From positions 1 to 32,523 of the forward strand of contig PXRP01000040.1 in assembly GCA_003021655.1 (NCBI GenBank): a DNA stretch of 32,523 nucleotides, written 5' to 3'. Positions 13,478 to 21,681 of this stretch are shown piece by piece. The notes under the pieces are model-generated. The model saw only the letters and a list, made by a program, of their open reading frames with translations. It made no database searches and was not told the origin of the DNA. Position 1 is the first letter of the stretch. Every line of letters starts with the position of its first letter. This DNA is from Halobacteriales archaeon QS_4_69_31. GTDB taxonomy: Archaea > Halobacteriota > Halobacteria > Halobacteriales > Haloarculaceae. The translations under genes were made by a program, and so were the position numbers.

Positions 13478-15025
13478 CTACTCCATGTAGCCGAGCTGTT
13501 TCAGGCGGTCGGCGACCTCGTCGGCGTCGCCGCCCCCGGCGCGTTCGTCGTGAGCGATCGGCTCGCGGGTACCCACGTCGGGGTCCTCGACGAAGACGTC
13601 CAGTATCTGGCCGTCCATGTCCGTCGGCACGTCGAGTCCGTGGCTGGCCAGGATCGTCGGCGCGATGTCGCGGATGTCGACCTCGTCTATCTCCCCCGGA
13701 TTCGCGAAGTCGGGGCCGGCCGCGACGAAGATACCGTTCGGGGTGTTCTCGGCGGCCCACCGGTCGGGTTCGGTCTGGACGACGCGCCGGCCCATCCCGT
13801 CGTTGACGTGGACGCCGAGGTTCTGGTCGACGACCACGTCCGGCCCGATGTCGACGTAGGGACCCTCGTAGACCTCCTCGGCGCGGTAGACGCCGGCGAA
13901 CAGGGGGTCCCCCGCGTCGTCGGTCACCGCTTCCAGGTCCGCGACGAGTTGCTCGCGGACGCGCTCGACGTCGAAGGCGGGGTTGACGTAGATGGGGCCC
14001 TGGCCGCTGGCGAGAGCCTTCGTCTCCTCCGGAACGATTAGTTCCATCTTCCGCTCGCGTTTGGCGCCGGCGCTCTGGGGGACCAGTTCCTGGACCCGCT
14101 CGGGGACGGCCTCGGCCAGGAAGTCGACGAGTCCGAAGCGCTTGGCGACCGCCAGCGCGTTCTCGCGGGTGAGCCCGACCCGCTGGAAGTAGTCGTCGAC
14201 CCCGGTGGCGCGGGTCAGGTAGCCGTTCTGTGCGAGCCACTCGTTGACGTAGAACTCGGTGGTCGTCGCCGCCGCGCCGTGGTCGGACATCACGACGAGG
14301 TTAGTGTCCTCCAGGGCCGCCAGTTCGCCGAGCCACTCGTCGACCAGTTGCCAGGCGCGCCTCGTCGGCTCATCGTCCCAGAAGAAGTGGTGCAACACGT
14401 TCAGGTAAAACAGCGTCACGTGCACCAGGTCCAGACCGTCCTCCTCGAAGAGGTCCAGCGCCACCTCCAGGCGGAGGTCCAGCAGCCGGAGGATCTCTTC
14501 GACCTCGGCGCCGCGCTCCTCGTTCGAGGAGAGCAGCGGGTCGGGGTGGACGTCGTAGTCGTAGCGCTCGACCAGTCGCGCTTCGAGCTCCGGCGGGCTC
14601 GTGAAACCGGTCTCGAGTGACCGGTATTCGCCCTCGACGGCGTCGGGTCCGCCAGAGACGACGGGGCCGTCCAGCTTCCGGGGCGGGTACATCGAGGGCA
14701 TGTTGACCACGCCGGTGGTCAGGCCCGCCTCGTTGAGGTAGTCCCAGAGTTCGACCGTCTTGTAGTCGCGGCCGCTCATGATGTCGATGCGGCGCTCGGC
14801 CAGGTCGATGCGTTCCCACCAGAAGACGCCGTGTTTGCCGGGGTTTTTCCCTGAGGAGTAGCACTTCCAGTTGGGGTAGGTGACCGGCGGCAGACAGCTC
14901 CGGCTCGTGGCGGAGGCGCCCGACTCGCGCAGGTCGGCGAGGTTCGGCAAGACCCCCTCCTCGACCCACGGCTCGACGAGCCGCCAGCCCGCGCCGTCGA
15001 GGCCGACCACGAACGTCCGCGTCAT
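13478..15025 (-). CDS. AlkP-superfamily phosphodiesterase-like enzyme
   Basis: The 515-residue product has the nucleotide pyrophosphatase/phosphodiesterase layout: metal ligand Asp10 in VVGLDGAGW, nucleophile region PPVTYPNWKCYSSG with Thr49, and a metal pair in VVMSDHG (Asp248, His249). A further metal His probably lies in LGVHVNDG. No signal peptide is seen, so it is probably cytoplasmic. Families of this fold cleave or transfer phosphate or sulfate esters; the Thr nucleophile points to phosphoryl chemistry. The protein ends VADRLKQLGYME, a tail shared with three other AlkP-type proteins in this window. A TATA-like box 26-35 bases before the ATG fixes the start. Confidence 0.85.
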   Translation of the reverse strand: MTRTFVVGLDGAGWRLVEPWVEEGVLPNLADLRESGASATSRSCLPPVTYPNWKCYSSGKNPGKHGVFWWERIDLAERRIDIMSGRDYKTVELWDYLNEAGLTTGVVNMPSMYPPRKLDGPVVSGGPDAVEGEYRSLETGFTSPPELEARLVERYDYDVHPDPLLSSNEERGAEVEEILRLLDLRLEVALDLFEEDGLDLVHVTLFYLNVLHHFFWDDEPTRRAWQLVDEWLGELAALEDTNLVVMSDHGAAATTTEFYVNEWLAQNGYLTRATGVDDYFQRVGLTRENALAVAKRFGLVDFLAEAVPERVQELVPQSAGAKRERKMELIVPEETKALASGQGPIYVNPAFDVERVREQLVADLEAVTDDAGDPLFAGVYRAEEVYEGPYVDIGPDVVVDQNLGVHVNDGMGRRVVQTEPDRWAAENTPNGIFVAAGPDFANPGEIDEVDIRDIAPTILASHGLDVPTDMDGQILDVFVEDPDVGTREPIAHDERAGGGDADEVADRLKQLGYME

Positions 15026-15050
15026 GTCTCGGACTGGGGCCAGCGCCGGG

Positions 15051-15060
15051 GAAATACTTT
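15051..15060 (-). promoter_or_regulatory. TATA-like box for the AlkP gene at 13478
   Basis: AAAGTATTTC on the minus strand lies 26-35 bases before the ATG at 15025. The same AAAGTATTTC occurs at 16719-16728 before the SHOCT gene. Confidence 0.55.
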
Positions 15061-15193
15061 CCGTTTACCCTGCTCCTTTCCCGGACCCGTTCCGTCCGGC
15101 CAGTCACCCGGCTGGAATCGGCCGCTCGGCGCCCGCGGACGCTGTCCGAGGGGTCACAACTCGGTAAACGGTCACAGCCTCAATATACGTGTT

Positions 15194-15206
15194 CGATAAA
15201 AGCTTA
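15194..15206 (+). promoter_or_regulatory. Possible promoter of the receiver/PAS pseudogene
   Basis: CGATAAAAGCTTA stands in an AT-richer part of the 309-base gap 15026-15334. It would leave a leader of about 100 bases before the ATG at 15335. Apart from this and the AlkP promoter I see nothing else in that gap. Confidence 0.35.
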
Positions 15207-15334
15207 GGGCATCGTCCGTGGGCACCGGTCGAGTACGGTCCGGGTCCGGTCGGGGCGAGAGACGGGAGCGCGGGGCTCGACAGGGGCCAGTCCACTCGGT
15301 GTCCGCTGGGAGCGGCAGGCGTCCGAGGGAGAGC

Positions 15335-16244
15335 ATGTCAGAATCGACATCCACGACCGAACGGGCCTCCGGGCCCGGGGAGACGGCAGAGACGATACGA
15401 GTGCCCTGTGTCGAGGACGACGAGGGTTTCGCCGAGTTGACTGTCCAGTCTCTCGCTCGCGATGACGAGCGGTTCGCACTCGAAACGGCGTCCAGCGCCG
15501 AGGCGGGACTGGAGCGACTCGGTCCCGGCGTCGACTGTATCGTCAGCGACCACAACATGCCCGGCATGAACGGTATCGAGTTTCTCGAAACCGTCCGCGA
15601 GCCGTACCCTGACCTGCCGTTCATTCTTTTTACCAGGCGGGGGTCGGAAGCGGTCGCCAGCGAGGCCATCTCCGCCGGCGTGACCGACTACCTGCAGAAG
15701 GAATCGGGGCTCGAACAGTTCGCCGTCCTGGCAAACCGGGTCACGAACGCTGTCGAGAAACGCCGCACCCGGGCCGCACTCGAACGCCAGAACGAACGGC
15801 TCGACACCGTCGTCTCGAACGTGCCGCTGGTCGTGTTCGCGCTTGACCCCGACGGCGTGTTCACCCTTTCCGGGGCCAGGGACTGGTCGACCTCTCCCTC
15901 GACGCCGGCGAACTCGTAGGGGAGTCGGCCTTCGACGTCATGGCCGGCCGCGAGGGGGTCGTCGACGCCGTCGAGCGCGCGCTGGCGGGCGAGCGGACGA
16001 CCGAGACCCACCACGTCGGGGGGACGGTCTTCGAGACGACATACAAGCCGGTGTTCGACGACGAAGGGGCGGTCGCGTCCGTCATCGGCGTGGCGGTCGA
16101 CGTCACCGAGCGCGCGGACCGCGAGCGCGACCTGGAGATACTCGGTCAGGCTCTCGAGAAGGCCACGTTCCGGTCGTCCTGACGGACCCGTCGCGGCCGG
16201 ACAACCCCATCGTCTCCGTGAACGAGCGGTTCGAGGAGGTGACC
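15335..16244 (+). pseudogene. Receiver-PAS-PAS signalling protein, frameshifted and truncated
   Basis: The first frame gives a response-regulator receiver: acidic pocket VEDDEGF, phospho-acceptor Asp in VSDHNMPGMNG, switch Thr in LFTRRGS and Lys in YLQKESG. A coiled region and the start of a PAS domain (VVSNVPLVVFALDPDGVFTLS) follow. Near 15870-15890 the frame shifts; the PAS domain continues (LVDLSLDAGELVGESAFDVM ... VIGVAVDVTERADRERDLE). A second shift near 16170 leads into a second PAS start (DPSRPDNPIVSVNERFEEVT), which ends abruptly at 16244. Intact relatives end in a histidine kinase or a Bat-type output domain; none is left. A single sequencing error would not explain two shifts plus truncation. 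Confidence 0.8.
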
Positions 16245-16270
16245 GCCCCTCACGGCTCCGGGCGGCCCCG

Positions 16271-16693
16271 TTACTCGTACTCCGGTTGGCGCTCGCCCGG
16301 GTCGCGGCGCTTTTCTGCCCGTCGCTTCTGGTCTTCGACGTCTTCCAGCGTCTCGGTCTCGAGGAGGCGCTCGACCTTCCGCTCGAACTGCTCTTCCGTT
16401 ATTTCGCCGCGTGCGTACCGCTCCCGGAGTGTCTCTAAGGCCTCGTCCGTGCCCTCCCGGGCGTCACTCGACTCTGTCGTCTGACTCTCCTGTTCCCAGT
16501 GGTTCGTGCCCTCCTCGTCGTCCCCGAAGAGCATCGCGACGATGGGGACGACGACGATGTACCCGAACAGCATGAACGCGAGCCACCACTCCTGGCCGGT
16601 AAACAGCGCCGCGAGCCAGATGCCGGTCACGAGCGTGGAGACGATGCCCGTCAGGTTCTCGCGAGCGCGTTCGACGGGACCCGCGTCGCTCAT
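16271..16693 (-). CDS. SHOCT-domain membrane protein
   Basis: The 140-residue product has two membrane segments (about residues 14-34 and 37-57: GIVSTLVTGIWLAALFTG and WWLAFMLFGYIVVVPIVAML). An acidic linker follows, then a C-terminal SHOCT motif (EALETLRERYARGEITEEQF) and a charged tail. SHOCT domains are short helices often attached to membrane proteins; no enzymatic role is implied. A TATA-like box 28-37 bases before the ATG supports the start. It converges on the receiver/PAS relic and is followed by the flippase-like gene's upstream partner on the same strand. Confidence 0.8.
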   Translation of the reverse strand: MSDAGPVERARENLTGIVSTLVTGIWLAALFTGQEWWLAFMLFGYIVVVPIVAMLFGDDEEGTNHWEQESQTTESSDAREGTDEALETLRERYARGEITEEQFERKVERLLETETLEDVEDQKRRAEKRRDPGERQPEYE

Positions 16694-16720
16694 GTGTGCC
16701 CGTTCTCACCCTGGACCTGA

Positions 16721-16730
16721 AATACTTTGA
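16721..16730 (-). promoter_or_regulatory. TATA-like box for the SHOCT gene
   Basis: TCAAAGTATT on the minus strand lies 28-37 bases before the ATG at 16693. Confidence 0.5.
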
Positions 16731-16771
16731 CACGTGTTTCCCTCGCTGAAGCAGCCGGTCGGACGCCCCTC

Positions 16772-17902
16772 TCAGACGTCGCGCGCGAGCAACTCCGAGA
16801 GGTCCAGCCTGGCCATCGGGACCCACCCGAGGACCGCCGGCAGGTAGACGCCGAGAGTCCTGTCGACCAGTACTACGACCGCCGCGAGTTCCGGGGCCAC
16901 CCCGAGACTGACGAACACCGCCGTCGCAGAGGCCTCGGCGACGCCCACTCCGCCGGGCGTCAGCGGCAACACGGTCACGCTGTAGGCCATCACGAGCACG
17001 ACCGGCAGGAGGACCGCCGGCGTGAAACTCCCACCCAGCGCGGTGAGCAACAGCCACACGCGGAGCCCGGGGAATACCATCAGCGTCCCCGCCCACCCCA
17101 GCGCGTAGAGGCCGACCACGAGCGGACGGGCGGAGAGTTCACGGAAGACGCCAGCCGACTCGTCGGTGAACGAGGGGACCGCGCCCGCGACATCCGCCAG
17201 CCGGTCGCCGACTCTCGGGACGCGGGCGAGCGACCGCTCCAGTCGGCCGACGACCCGGCCGGCGATGTCCATGCGCCGCCCGGCCAGCACGACCAGCGCC
17301 CCCGCGAGGAGGTAGACGGCCGTCGACAGGAGGATGACGACGAGCCACCCCCGCGACAGGCGCGCGGCGAACAGCGCGACACCGGCCAGCGCGGTCACGC
17401 CGTACAGCGTCGCGTACAGCCCCGTGTTGAGGCCGGCGATAGAGACCGCCTCGGTCCACTCGGCGTCGGTGTAGTGCCCGAGGACCAGCGGCGCGACCGA
17501 GTGGCCCGACGCCTTCGAGGGGATGACGTGGTTGATGAACTTGACGACGAGGTCGACGCGTGCCGTCGTCGCCAGCGAGGTGTCGACGCGGCCGTTGAGC
17601 AGAACGTACCACGTCGAGAACCGCGAGCCGAACTCCAGGGTCGTCACCGCGGCTATCGCCACCACGACCGCCGGCGAAACGCTGGCCAGGTCCGCGGCCG
17701 TCGCCGTCCAGTCGACGTCCCGCGCCACGTACCAGAACGCCCCCAGGGCGAGGACCCACTGGAGGACCGAGAGGGCTCGCGACCGGCGGCTCCGGCCCGA
17801 CGCCTCGCCGGGCGCCGCCTCCCCGCCTGACGCGGGCGTTTCCTCACCGGACCCAGGCGCATCTGCGCCGGACACGGGTGTCTCTTCGTCGTCGCCGGTC
17901 AT
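16772..17902 (-). CDS. Lysylphosphatidylglycerol-synthase-type (UPF0104) membrane protein
   Basis: The 376-residue product has a Pro/Gly/Glu-rich cytoplasmic head (about 40 residues) and then seven or eight membrane segments. These carry family marks: the first segment region WYVARDVDW, the loop RVDLVVKFINHVIPSKASGHSVAPLVLGHY, and late in the protein VLPLTPGGVGVAEASATAVFVSLG. The family holds the membrane part of MprF and flippase-like proteins such as those linked to archaeal glycan lipid carriers; substrate unknown. Its ATG overlaps the stop of the deacetylase by four bases, so the pair is surely co-translated. Confidence 0.85.
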   Translation of the reverse strand: MTGDDEETPVSGADAPGSGEETPASGGEAAPGEASGRSRRSRALSVLQWVLALGAFWYVARDVDWTATAADLASVSPAVVVAIAAVTTLEFGSRFSTWYVLLNGRVDTSLATTARVDLVVKFINHVIPSKASGHSVAPLVLGHYTDAEWTEAVSIAGLNTGLYATLYGVTALAGVALFAARLSRGWLVVILLSTAVYLLAGALVVLAGRRMDIAGRVVGRLERSLARVPRVGDRLADVAGAVPSFTDESAGVFRELSARPLVVGLYALGWAGTLMVFPGLRVWLLLTALGGSFTPAVLLPVVLVMAYSVTVLPLTPGGVGVAEASATAVFVSLGVAPELAAVVVLVDRTLGVYLPAVLGWVPMARLDLSELLARDV

Positions 17903-18747
17903 CGTCCGGCCCCCGCGTCGCCTTCCCCGACGCCCTCAGCGAGCGTCCGGACGGGGACGAACTCGAACGGCGTCGCGAGGATCCGCTCTACGGCCCGGCG
18001 CATGTAGGCGCCCGACCGGACGTAGATCCGCTCCGGGACGCCCCTGATCTCGGGGAGGTTGACCAGTTCCCAGGGGTGGACGTACAGCACCGGCGCGACC
18101 CCGCGGCGGGCGAGCCAGTACATGCCCGCGAGGGTGTACCGGACACCGAAAAACCGGATCCAGGTCCCGGTCAACGGGAGCCGGAGCCCCGGCATCGCCG
18201 CGACCGGCACCTCGGCGAGCCCGGCGGGCGCGGACGGGTCGACGGCAGTCGCCGGCGAGGGCCGCCAGGTGTCGAACTCGCCGCCGTACCACCCGGGGAT
18301 CGACCGGCACGGGACGACACTGGAGTCATAGCCATAGCCCGTCTCGTCGAGCAACTCGAAGTGGTCCCCGGCGATGTCGAACGACGGCGCCCGGAAGCCC
18401 GTCACGTCGGCGTCCGCGGTCGCTTCGAGACGGCGCCGCGATCCGCGGAGTTCCTCGCGCCGCTTGGCCCTGGTCAGGTCCGGGAGATGGCGGTGGCTGT
18501 GGGTGTGAGAGGCTACCTCGTGGCCCGCGTCGGCCACGCGCTCGACGAGGCCGGGGTGGCTGGCGGTGATGTCCGAAACGGTGAAGAACGTCCCCGTCGC
18601 GTCGGCCGCGGCGAACGCGTCCAGGATAGTCTCGACGCCGTCGAGCCCGAGCGCCGACCGGTCGGCGGTGCCGGCCGCCGTGCGATAGGCGGGAGCGTGC
18701 TGGAAGAACTCGAAGTCGACCGAGAGCGCGGCCGGCACCGTCGGCAT
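17899..18747 (-). CDS. NodB-type polysaccharide deacetylase
   Basis: The 282-residue product begins MPTVPAALSVDFEFFQHAP, carrying the first acidic motif (Asp11, Glu13), and has the metal-binding HxxxH in ASHTHSHRHLPDL. The later motifs GFRAPSFDIAG (the catalytic Arg-region) and VLYVHPWEL (the conserved His) complete the fold. NodB enzymes remove N-acetyl groups from glycans. There is no signal peptide, so a cytoplasmic lipid-linked glycan precursor is a plausible substrate. A longer frame upstream to 18882 runs through the 25-bp tandem repeat and is not credible; ATG 18747 is at the family's usual start. It overlaps the next gene by ATGA. Confidence 0.85.
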   Translation of the reverse strand: MPTVPAALSVDFEFFQHAPAYRTAAGTADRSALGLDGVETILDAFAAADATGTFFTVSDITASHPGLVERVADAGHEVASHTHSHRHLPDLTRAKRREELRGSRRRLEATADADVTGFRAPSFDIAGDHFELLDETGYGYDSSVVPCRSIPGWYGGEFDTWRPSPATAVDPSAPAGLAEVPVAAMPGLRLPLTGTWIRFFGVRYTLAGMYWLARRGVAPVLYVHPWELVNLPEIRGVPERIYVRSGAYMRRAVERILATPFEFVPVRTLAEGVGEGDAGAGR

Positions 18748-18820
18748 GTGTACCCGGTTGCGGACCACCCCACTTGGCTTGTGTGCTTTCGCGGGGCTCT
18801 CGACCGTTCCCGTCCTCCTG

Positions 18821-18895
18821 CAGGACCTGCACGAGTCGACGCGTCCAGGACCTGCACGAGTCGACGCGTCCAGGACCTGCATGAGTCGGCCCCTC
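18821..18895. repeat. 25-bp tandem repeat between divergent genes
   Basis: CAGGACCTGCACGAGTCGAC plus five bases repeats at 18821, 18846 and 18871 (the third copy has two changes). It occupies the region between the deacetylase (minus) and the DUF2304-GT2 gene (plus), where both promoters must lie. Confidence 0.85.
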
Positions 18896-18955
18896 CCGGT
18901 TCGCCTCTACGCCGGTATCGGCACATTCAAACCCGCGAGCGACGACCGGACAGAC

Positions 18956-20023
18956 ATGTCCGGGGCGCAGGACCCGCCGGTCGCCGCACTGTTCGGCCTC
19001 GACGCCGGTCTCACGGTCGTGTTCCTGCTGGTCGCGGTGGCGGTGTTCGCCTGGGGGTTCGAACGCTACCGCACCACCTTCTCGAAGGTCGAACTCGGCG
19101 TCGCGTCGCTCATCGCCCTGGGGATCCTCACCGTCGGCGTCTTCCCCGACGTGTTCGTCGTCCTCGCGGAACTCCTCCAGGTCAGCGAGACGTTCCGCGC
19201 CGTCCAGATCACGGTCAACGTCGTCTTCGTCTTCCTCCTGCTGTACGTGATGTCGATGGTCAACGAAGGCCGGACGGCGGTCGCGGACCTCACGCGCGGG
19301 CTGACGGTCCAGCAGGCCGCCCTCGACGAGGACGCTCCGGAGGGGTCGCTATACGTCGTCATCCCCGCGTACAACGAGGCCGACACCATCGGCGACGTGC
19401 TGGCCTCGCTCCCGGAGACGGTCCTGGATTACACAGTCAGGGCGGTTGTGGTCTCGGACGGCTCCCGGGACGCCACGACACGGGCCGCCCGGGAGCACGA
19501 CGCCATCGTGGTCGAACACCCACTGAACCAGGGCCAGGGCGGCGCGCTCAAGACCGGCTTCGAGATCGCACGCCGCCACGGGGCCGACGTGGTCGTCACC
19601 ATGGACGCCGACGGCCAGCACCCCGCGAGCCAGCTCGACGACATCGTTGCCCCCATCGCCGACGACGAGGCCGACTACGTGCTCGGGTCGCGCTACCGGG
19701 GCCAGGACGATTCGGGCAACTCGCTGGCCCGCCGGGGCGGCATCCGCACGTTCACCTGGGTCATCAACCTGATGGCCAAGACCGACATCACCGACTGCAC
19801 CAACGGCTTCCGGGCAATCCGCGGGTCGCGGCTCGGCGAGTTGACGCTGACCGAGGAACGCTTCTCGGCGCCCGAACTCATCATCGAGTCGCGCAAGAAC
19901 GGCCTCCGGATCCGGGAGGTCCCGGTGACGATCCGCGAACGCGAGGCCGGCGAGACGAAAAAGCCCGGCCTCGGCTACGCCGTCGGCCTCGCGCGCACTA
20001 TCTTCGTCACCTGGATCCGGTGA
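18956..20023 (+). CDS. DUF2304-GT2 fusion, polyprenol-phosphate glycosyltransferase-like
   Basis: The 355-residue product begins with three membrane segments (residues about 10-32, 42-65, 77-95) in the pattern of DUF2304. A short coil follows, then a GT2 domain: LYVVIPAYNEADTIGDVLASL, VVVSDGSRDATT, the metal motif TMDADGQHP, GSRYRGQDDSGN and CTNGFRAIRGSRLGEL. GT2 proteins of this type load a sugar onto dolichol phosphate. DUF2304 is usually a separate small protein beside such enzymes, so the fusion supports a joint role. The start at 18956 is 30 bases after a weak AT-rich box (cacattcaaac). Downstream the small gene at 20032 converges with 8 bases between. Confidence 0.85.
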   Translation: MSGAQDPPVAALFGLDAGLTVVFLLVAVAVFAWGFERYRTTFSKVELGVASLIALGILTVGVFPDVFVVLAELLQVSETFRAVQITVNVVFVFLLLYVMSMVNEGRTAVADLTRGLTVQQAALDEDAPEGSLYVVIPAYNEADTIGDVLASLPETVLDYTVRAVVVSDGSRDATTRAAREHDAIVVEHPLNQGQGGALKTGFEIARRHGADVVVTMDADGQHPASQLDDIVAPIADDEADYVLGSRYRGQDDSGNSLARRGGIRTFTWVINLMAKTDITDCTNGFRAIRGSRLGELTLTEERFSAPELIIESRKNGLRIREVPVTIREREAGETKKPGLGYAVGLARTIFVTWIR

Positions 20024-20031
20024 GTGCCACG

Positions 20032-20337
20032 TCACCTGGAGGCGACGAACAGCCGGTCGGCCCGCCAGGCGTTGGCTCGACTGCCGACGCGCGACAGGCG
20101 GAGGTCGACGCTGGCGCCCCGCTTCAGGTGTTCGGCCCGCTCGCGCAGTTCCGGGGAGGCGTACCGGACGACGTGGTACGTCTCGCGCGTCTCGGGGTCT
20201 CTGAGCGTCAGCGCCCCGTGGTCGTTCTGCTCGGCGACGACGAGGAGACCCTCGCGGTCCACCACCGTCTCGGACGACCCGCTGGCGCTTTCGAGACGAC
20301 CACGGTTCGGGGGTCGCTCGTCCGGACTGAACGGCAT
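20032..20337 (-). CDS. Small conserved-looking protein of unknown function
   Basis: A 101-residue soluble acidic protein with Arg-rich parts. Its core, LLVVAEQNDHGALTLRDPETRETYHVVRYASPELRERAEHL followed by GASVDLRLSRVGSRANAWRAD, looks like a small all-beta domain with a helix. I do not recognise a family. Haloarchaeal codon bias in frame and an upstream region with inverted repeats support it as a real gene. Confidence 0.6.
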   Translation of the reverse strand: MPFSPDERPPNRGRLESASGSSETVVDREGLLVVAEQNDHGALTLRDPETRETYHVVRYASPELRERAEHLKRGASVDLRLSRVGSRANAWRADRLFVASR

Positions 20338-20348
20338 GGGAGATACAC

Positions 20349-20401
20349 CCTATTCCTGATAGGACCTCCATGCACATTGTTACCATGCCTAACTCGTTAG
20401 G
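20349..20401. promoter_or_regulatory. Two short inverted repeats before the 101-residue gene
   Basis: CCTAT-tcctg-ATAGG (20349-20363) and CCTAA-ctcg-TTAGG (20388-20401) sit 12-64 bases before the ATG at 20337, in an unusually AT-rich stretch. They have the size and place of operator sites or a structured leader. Confidence 0.4.
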
Positions 20402-20443
20402 GTACGACCCCCGCGAGGCGTCGGGACCGTCCACGCCGGGGGG

Positions 20444-21679
20444 TCACTTGTACCCGAGGTCTTCGAGGAGGCCGTCGATCTCCAGTTTCTCGCCGGGTCG
20501 CACCCCTTCCTCGGGGATGCGCGCTTCGAGGCGGCTCGCGACGCGGTCGTCCTCGACGGGGTGGAGTTCCAGCGGGTCGGAATCGAGGTCGTACAGTTCC
20601 GGCGCCCAGTCGCGTTCGGGGTACTCGATGTACTTGTGGCCGGCGGCCCGCACCGCCCGCTGCCAGTTGTCCTCGCGCAGCAGCGACTTGCCACAGGCCC
20701 GGATGTACGCGTCACGATCCGTGACGCCCCCGGGCGGGAGCAGCGACTCGCCGTCTACCGGGTGGTCCCCGCGGTCGACGCCGACGGCCTCGAGCAGCGT
20801 CGGCATGACGTCGACCTGCCGGACCTGGGCGTCGACGGTGGCCGCCTCGACCCCCGGCCCCGAGAGCACGAACGGGACGGTGGCTACGAAGTCGTAGACG
20901 TTCTCGCCGTGGCCGTCCTCCATGAAGTGGTCCGGGACCGGCGGCTCCCTGTCGAAGCGGCGTTTCAGCCGGCGTTCGAGCCCGCGCGTGTCGACCCCCA
21001 GCCCGTAGCGGACGCCCGTCCGGAGGAACTTGCAGAGCCTGTGGAGGTAACTGTCCCGGTAGGCGATGGCCTCGCCGTGGTCGCCGTGGACGGCGAGGGC
21101 CGTGTTGGGCGGAAGCCGGTCACAGAGGCGTTCGAGACGCCGGTCCAGCGCCGAGAGCGTCCGCGCGTAGGGATACCGGCCGTATGCGGGGTCGTCGTAC
21201 CCGTCCGGGACGCGGACGGGGTCGTGTATCTCCCAGAGGTGCAGATAGCAGAAAAACGGTTCTGAGAGCCCGTCGAGTGTCCCGGCGGCGGTGTCGAACC
21301 AGTCGCCGACCAGTTCAGCCGTGCGGTCGCGATGGACGTACTCGTCGAAGCCGCGGTCGAGGCCGGTGTCGGCGACGATCGGCCCGGTGACCATCGCCGC
21401 CGTCTCGTAGCCGGCCGCCGAGAGGTGTTCGGCCAGCGTCGGCACGGACTCGTCGAGGCGGGCCTCCTCCAGCGAGTAGACGCCGTTGCGCTCGGAGTAG
21501 GTGCCGGTCATGAAACTGGTCACGCAGGGCGTCGTCGTCGTCGCCGTCCCGTACATCTCGCGGTAGAAAGACCCCTCTTCGGCGAGGCCGTCGAGAAACG
21601 GCGTGTCGGCGTGGTCGGTGCCGACGAAATCGGCCCGCAGGCAGTCCACGCAGACGAAAAACAGGTTCGGCCGTGCCAT
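20444..21679 (-). CDS. Sulfatase-like AlkP-superfamily protein (2)
   Basis: The 411-residue product starts MARPNLFFVCVDCLRADFVG (metal Asp12). At the sulfatase nucleophile position it has TTTTPCVTSFMTG, that is Thr49-Thr50-Pro51, so the Cys/Ser that becomes formylglycine in true sulfatases is missing. Further motifs are LAVHGDHGEAIAY and DGHGENVYDFVATVPFVLSGPG, both metal-binding. It ends LLEDLGYK. The missing formylglycine residue favours phospho-transfer or hydrolysis. The start is 2 bases after the stop of the next AlkP gene, so the two are an operon; a longer frame to 21910 overlaps that gene and is rejected. Confidence 0.85.
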   Translation of the reverse strand: MARPNLFFVCVDCLRADFVGTDHADTPFLDGLAEEGSFYREMYGTATTTTPCVTSFMTGTYSERNGVYSLEEARLDESVPTLAEHLSAAGYETAAMVTGPIVADTGLDRGFDEYVHRDRTAELVGDWFDTAAGTLDGLSEPFFCYLHLWEIHDPVRVPDGYDDPAYGRYPYARTLSALDRRLERLCDRLPPNTALAVHGDHGEAIAYRDSYLHRLCKFLRTGVRYGLGVDTRGLERRLKRRFDREPPVPDHFMEDGHGENVYDFVATVPFVLSGPGVEAATVDAQVRQVDVMPTLLEAVGVDRGDHPVDGESLLPPGGVTDRDAYIRACGKSLLREDNWQRAVRAAGHKYIEYPERDWAPELYDLDSDPLELHPVEDDRVASRLEARIPEEGVRPGEKLEIDGLLEDLGYK

Positions 21680-21681
21680 GG

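Noticed and set aside
18748-18882. Longer N-terminus for the deacetylase
   Set aside because: The added residues are translated tandem repeat; the NodB fold starts right after ATG 18747.
18821-18895. Start of a CRISPR array
   Set aside because: The 25-bp copies are directly adjacent with no spacers.
17878-20400. 840-codon plus-strand frame
   Set aside because: It crosses the deacetylase on the other strand and the GT2 gene in another frame; no recognisable domain.
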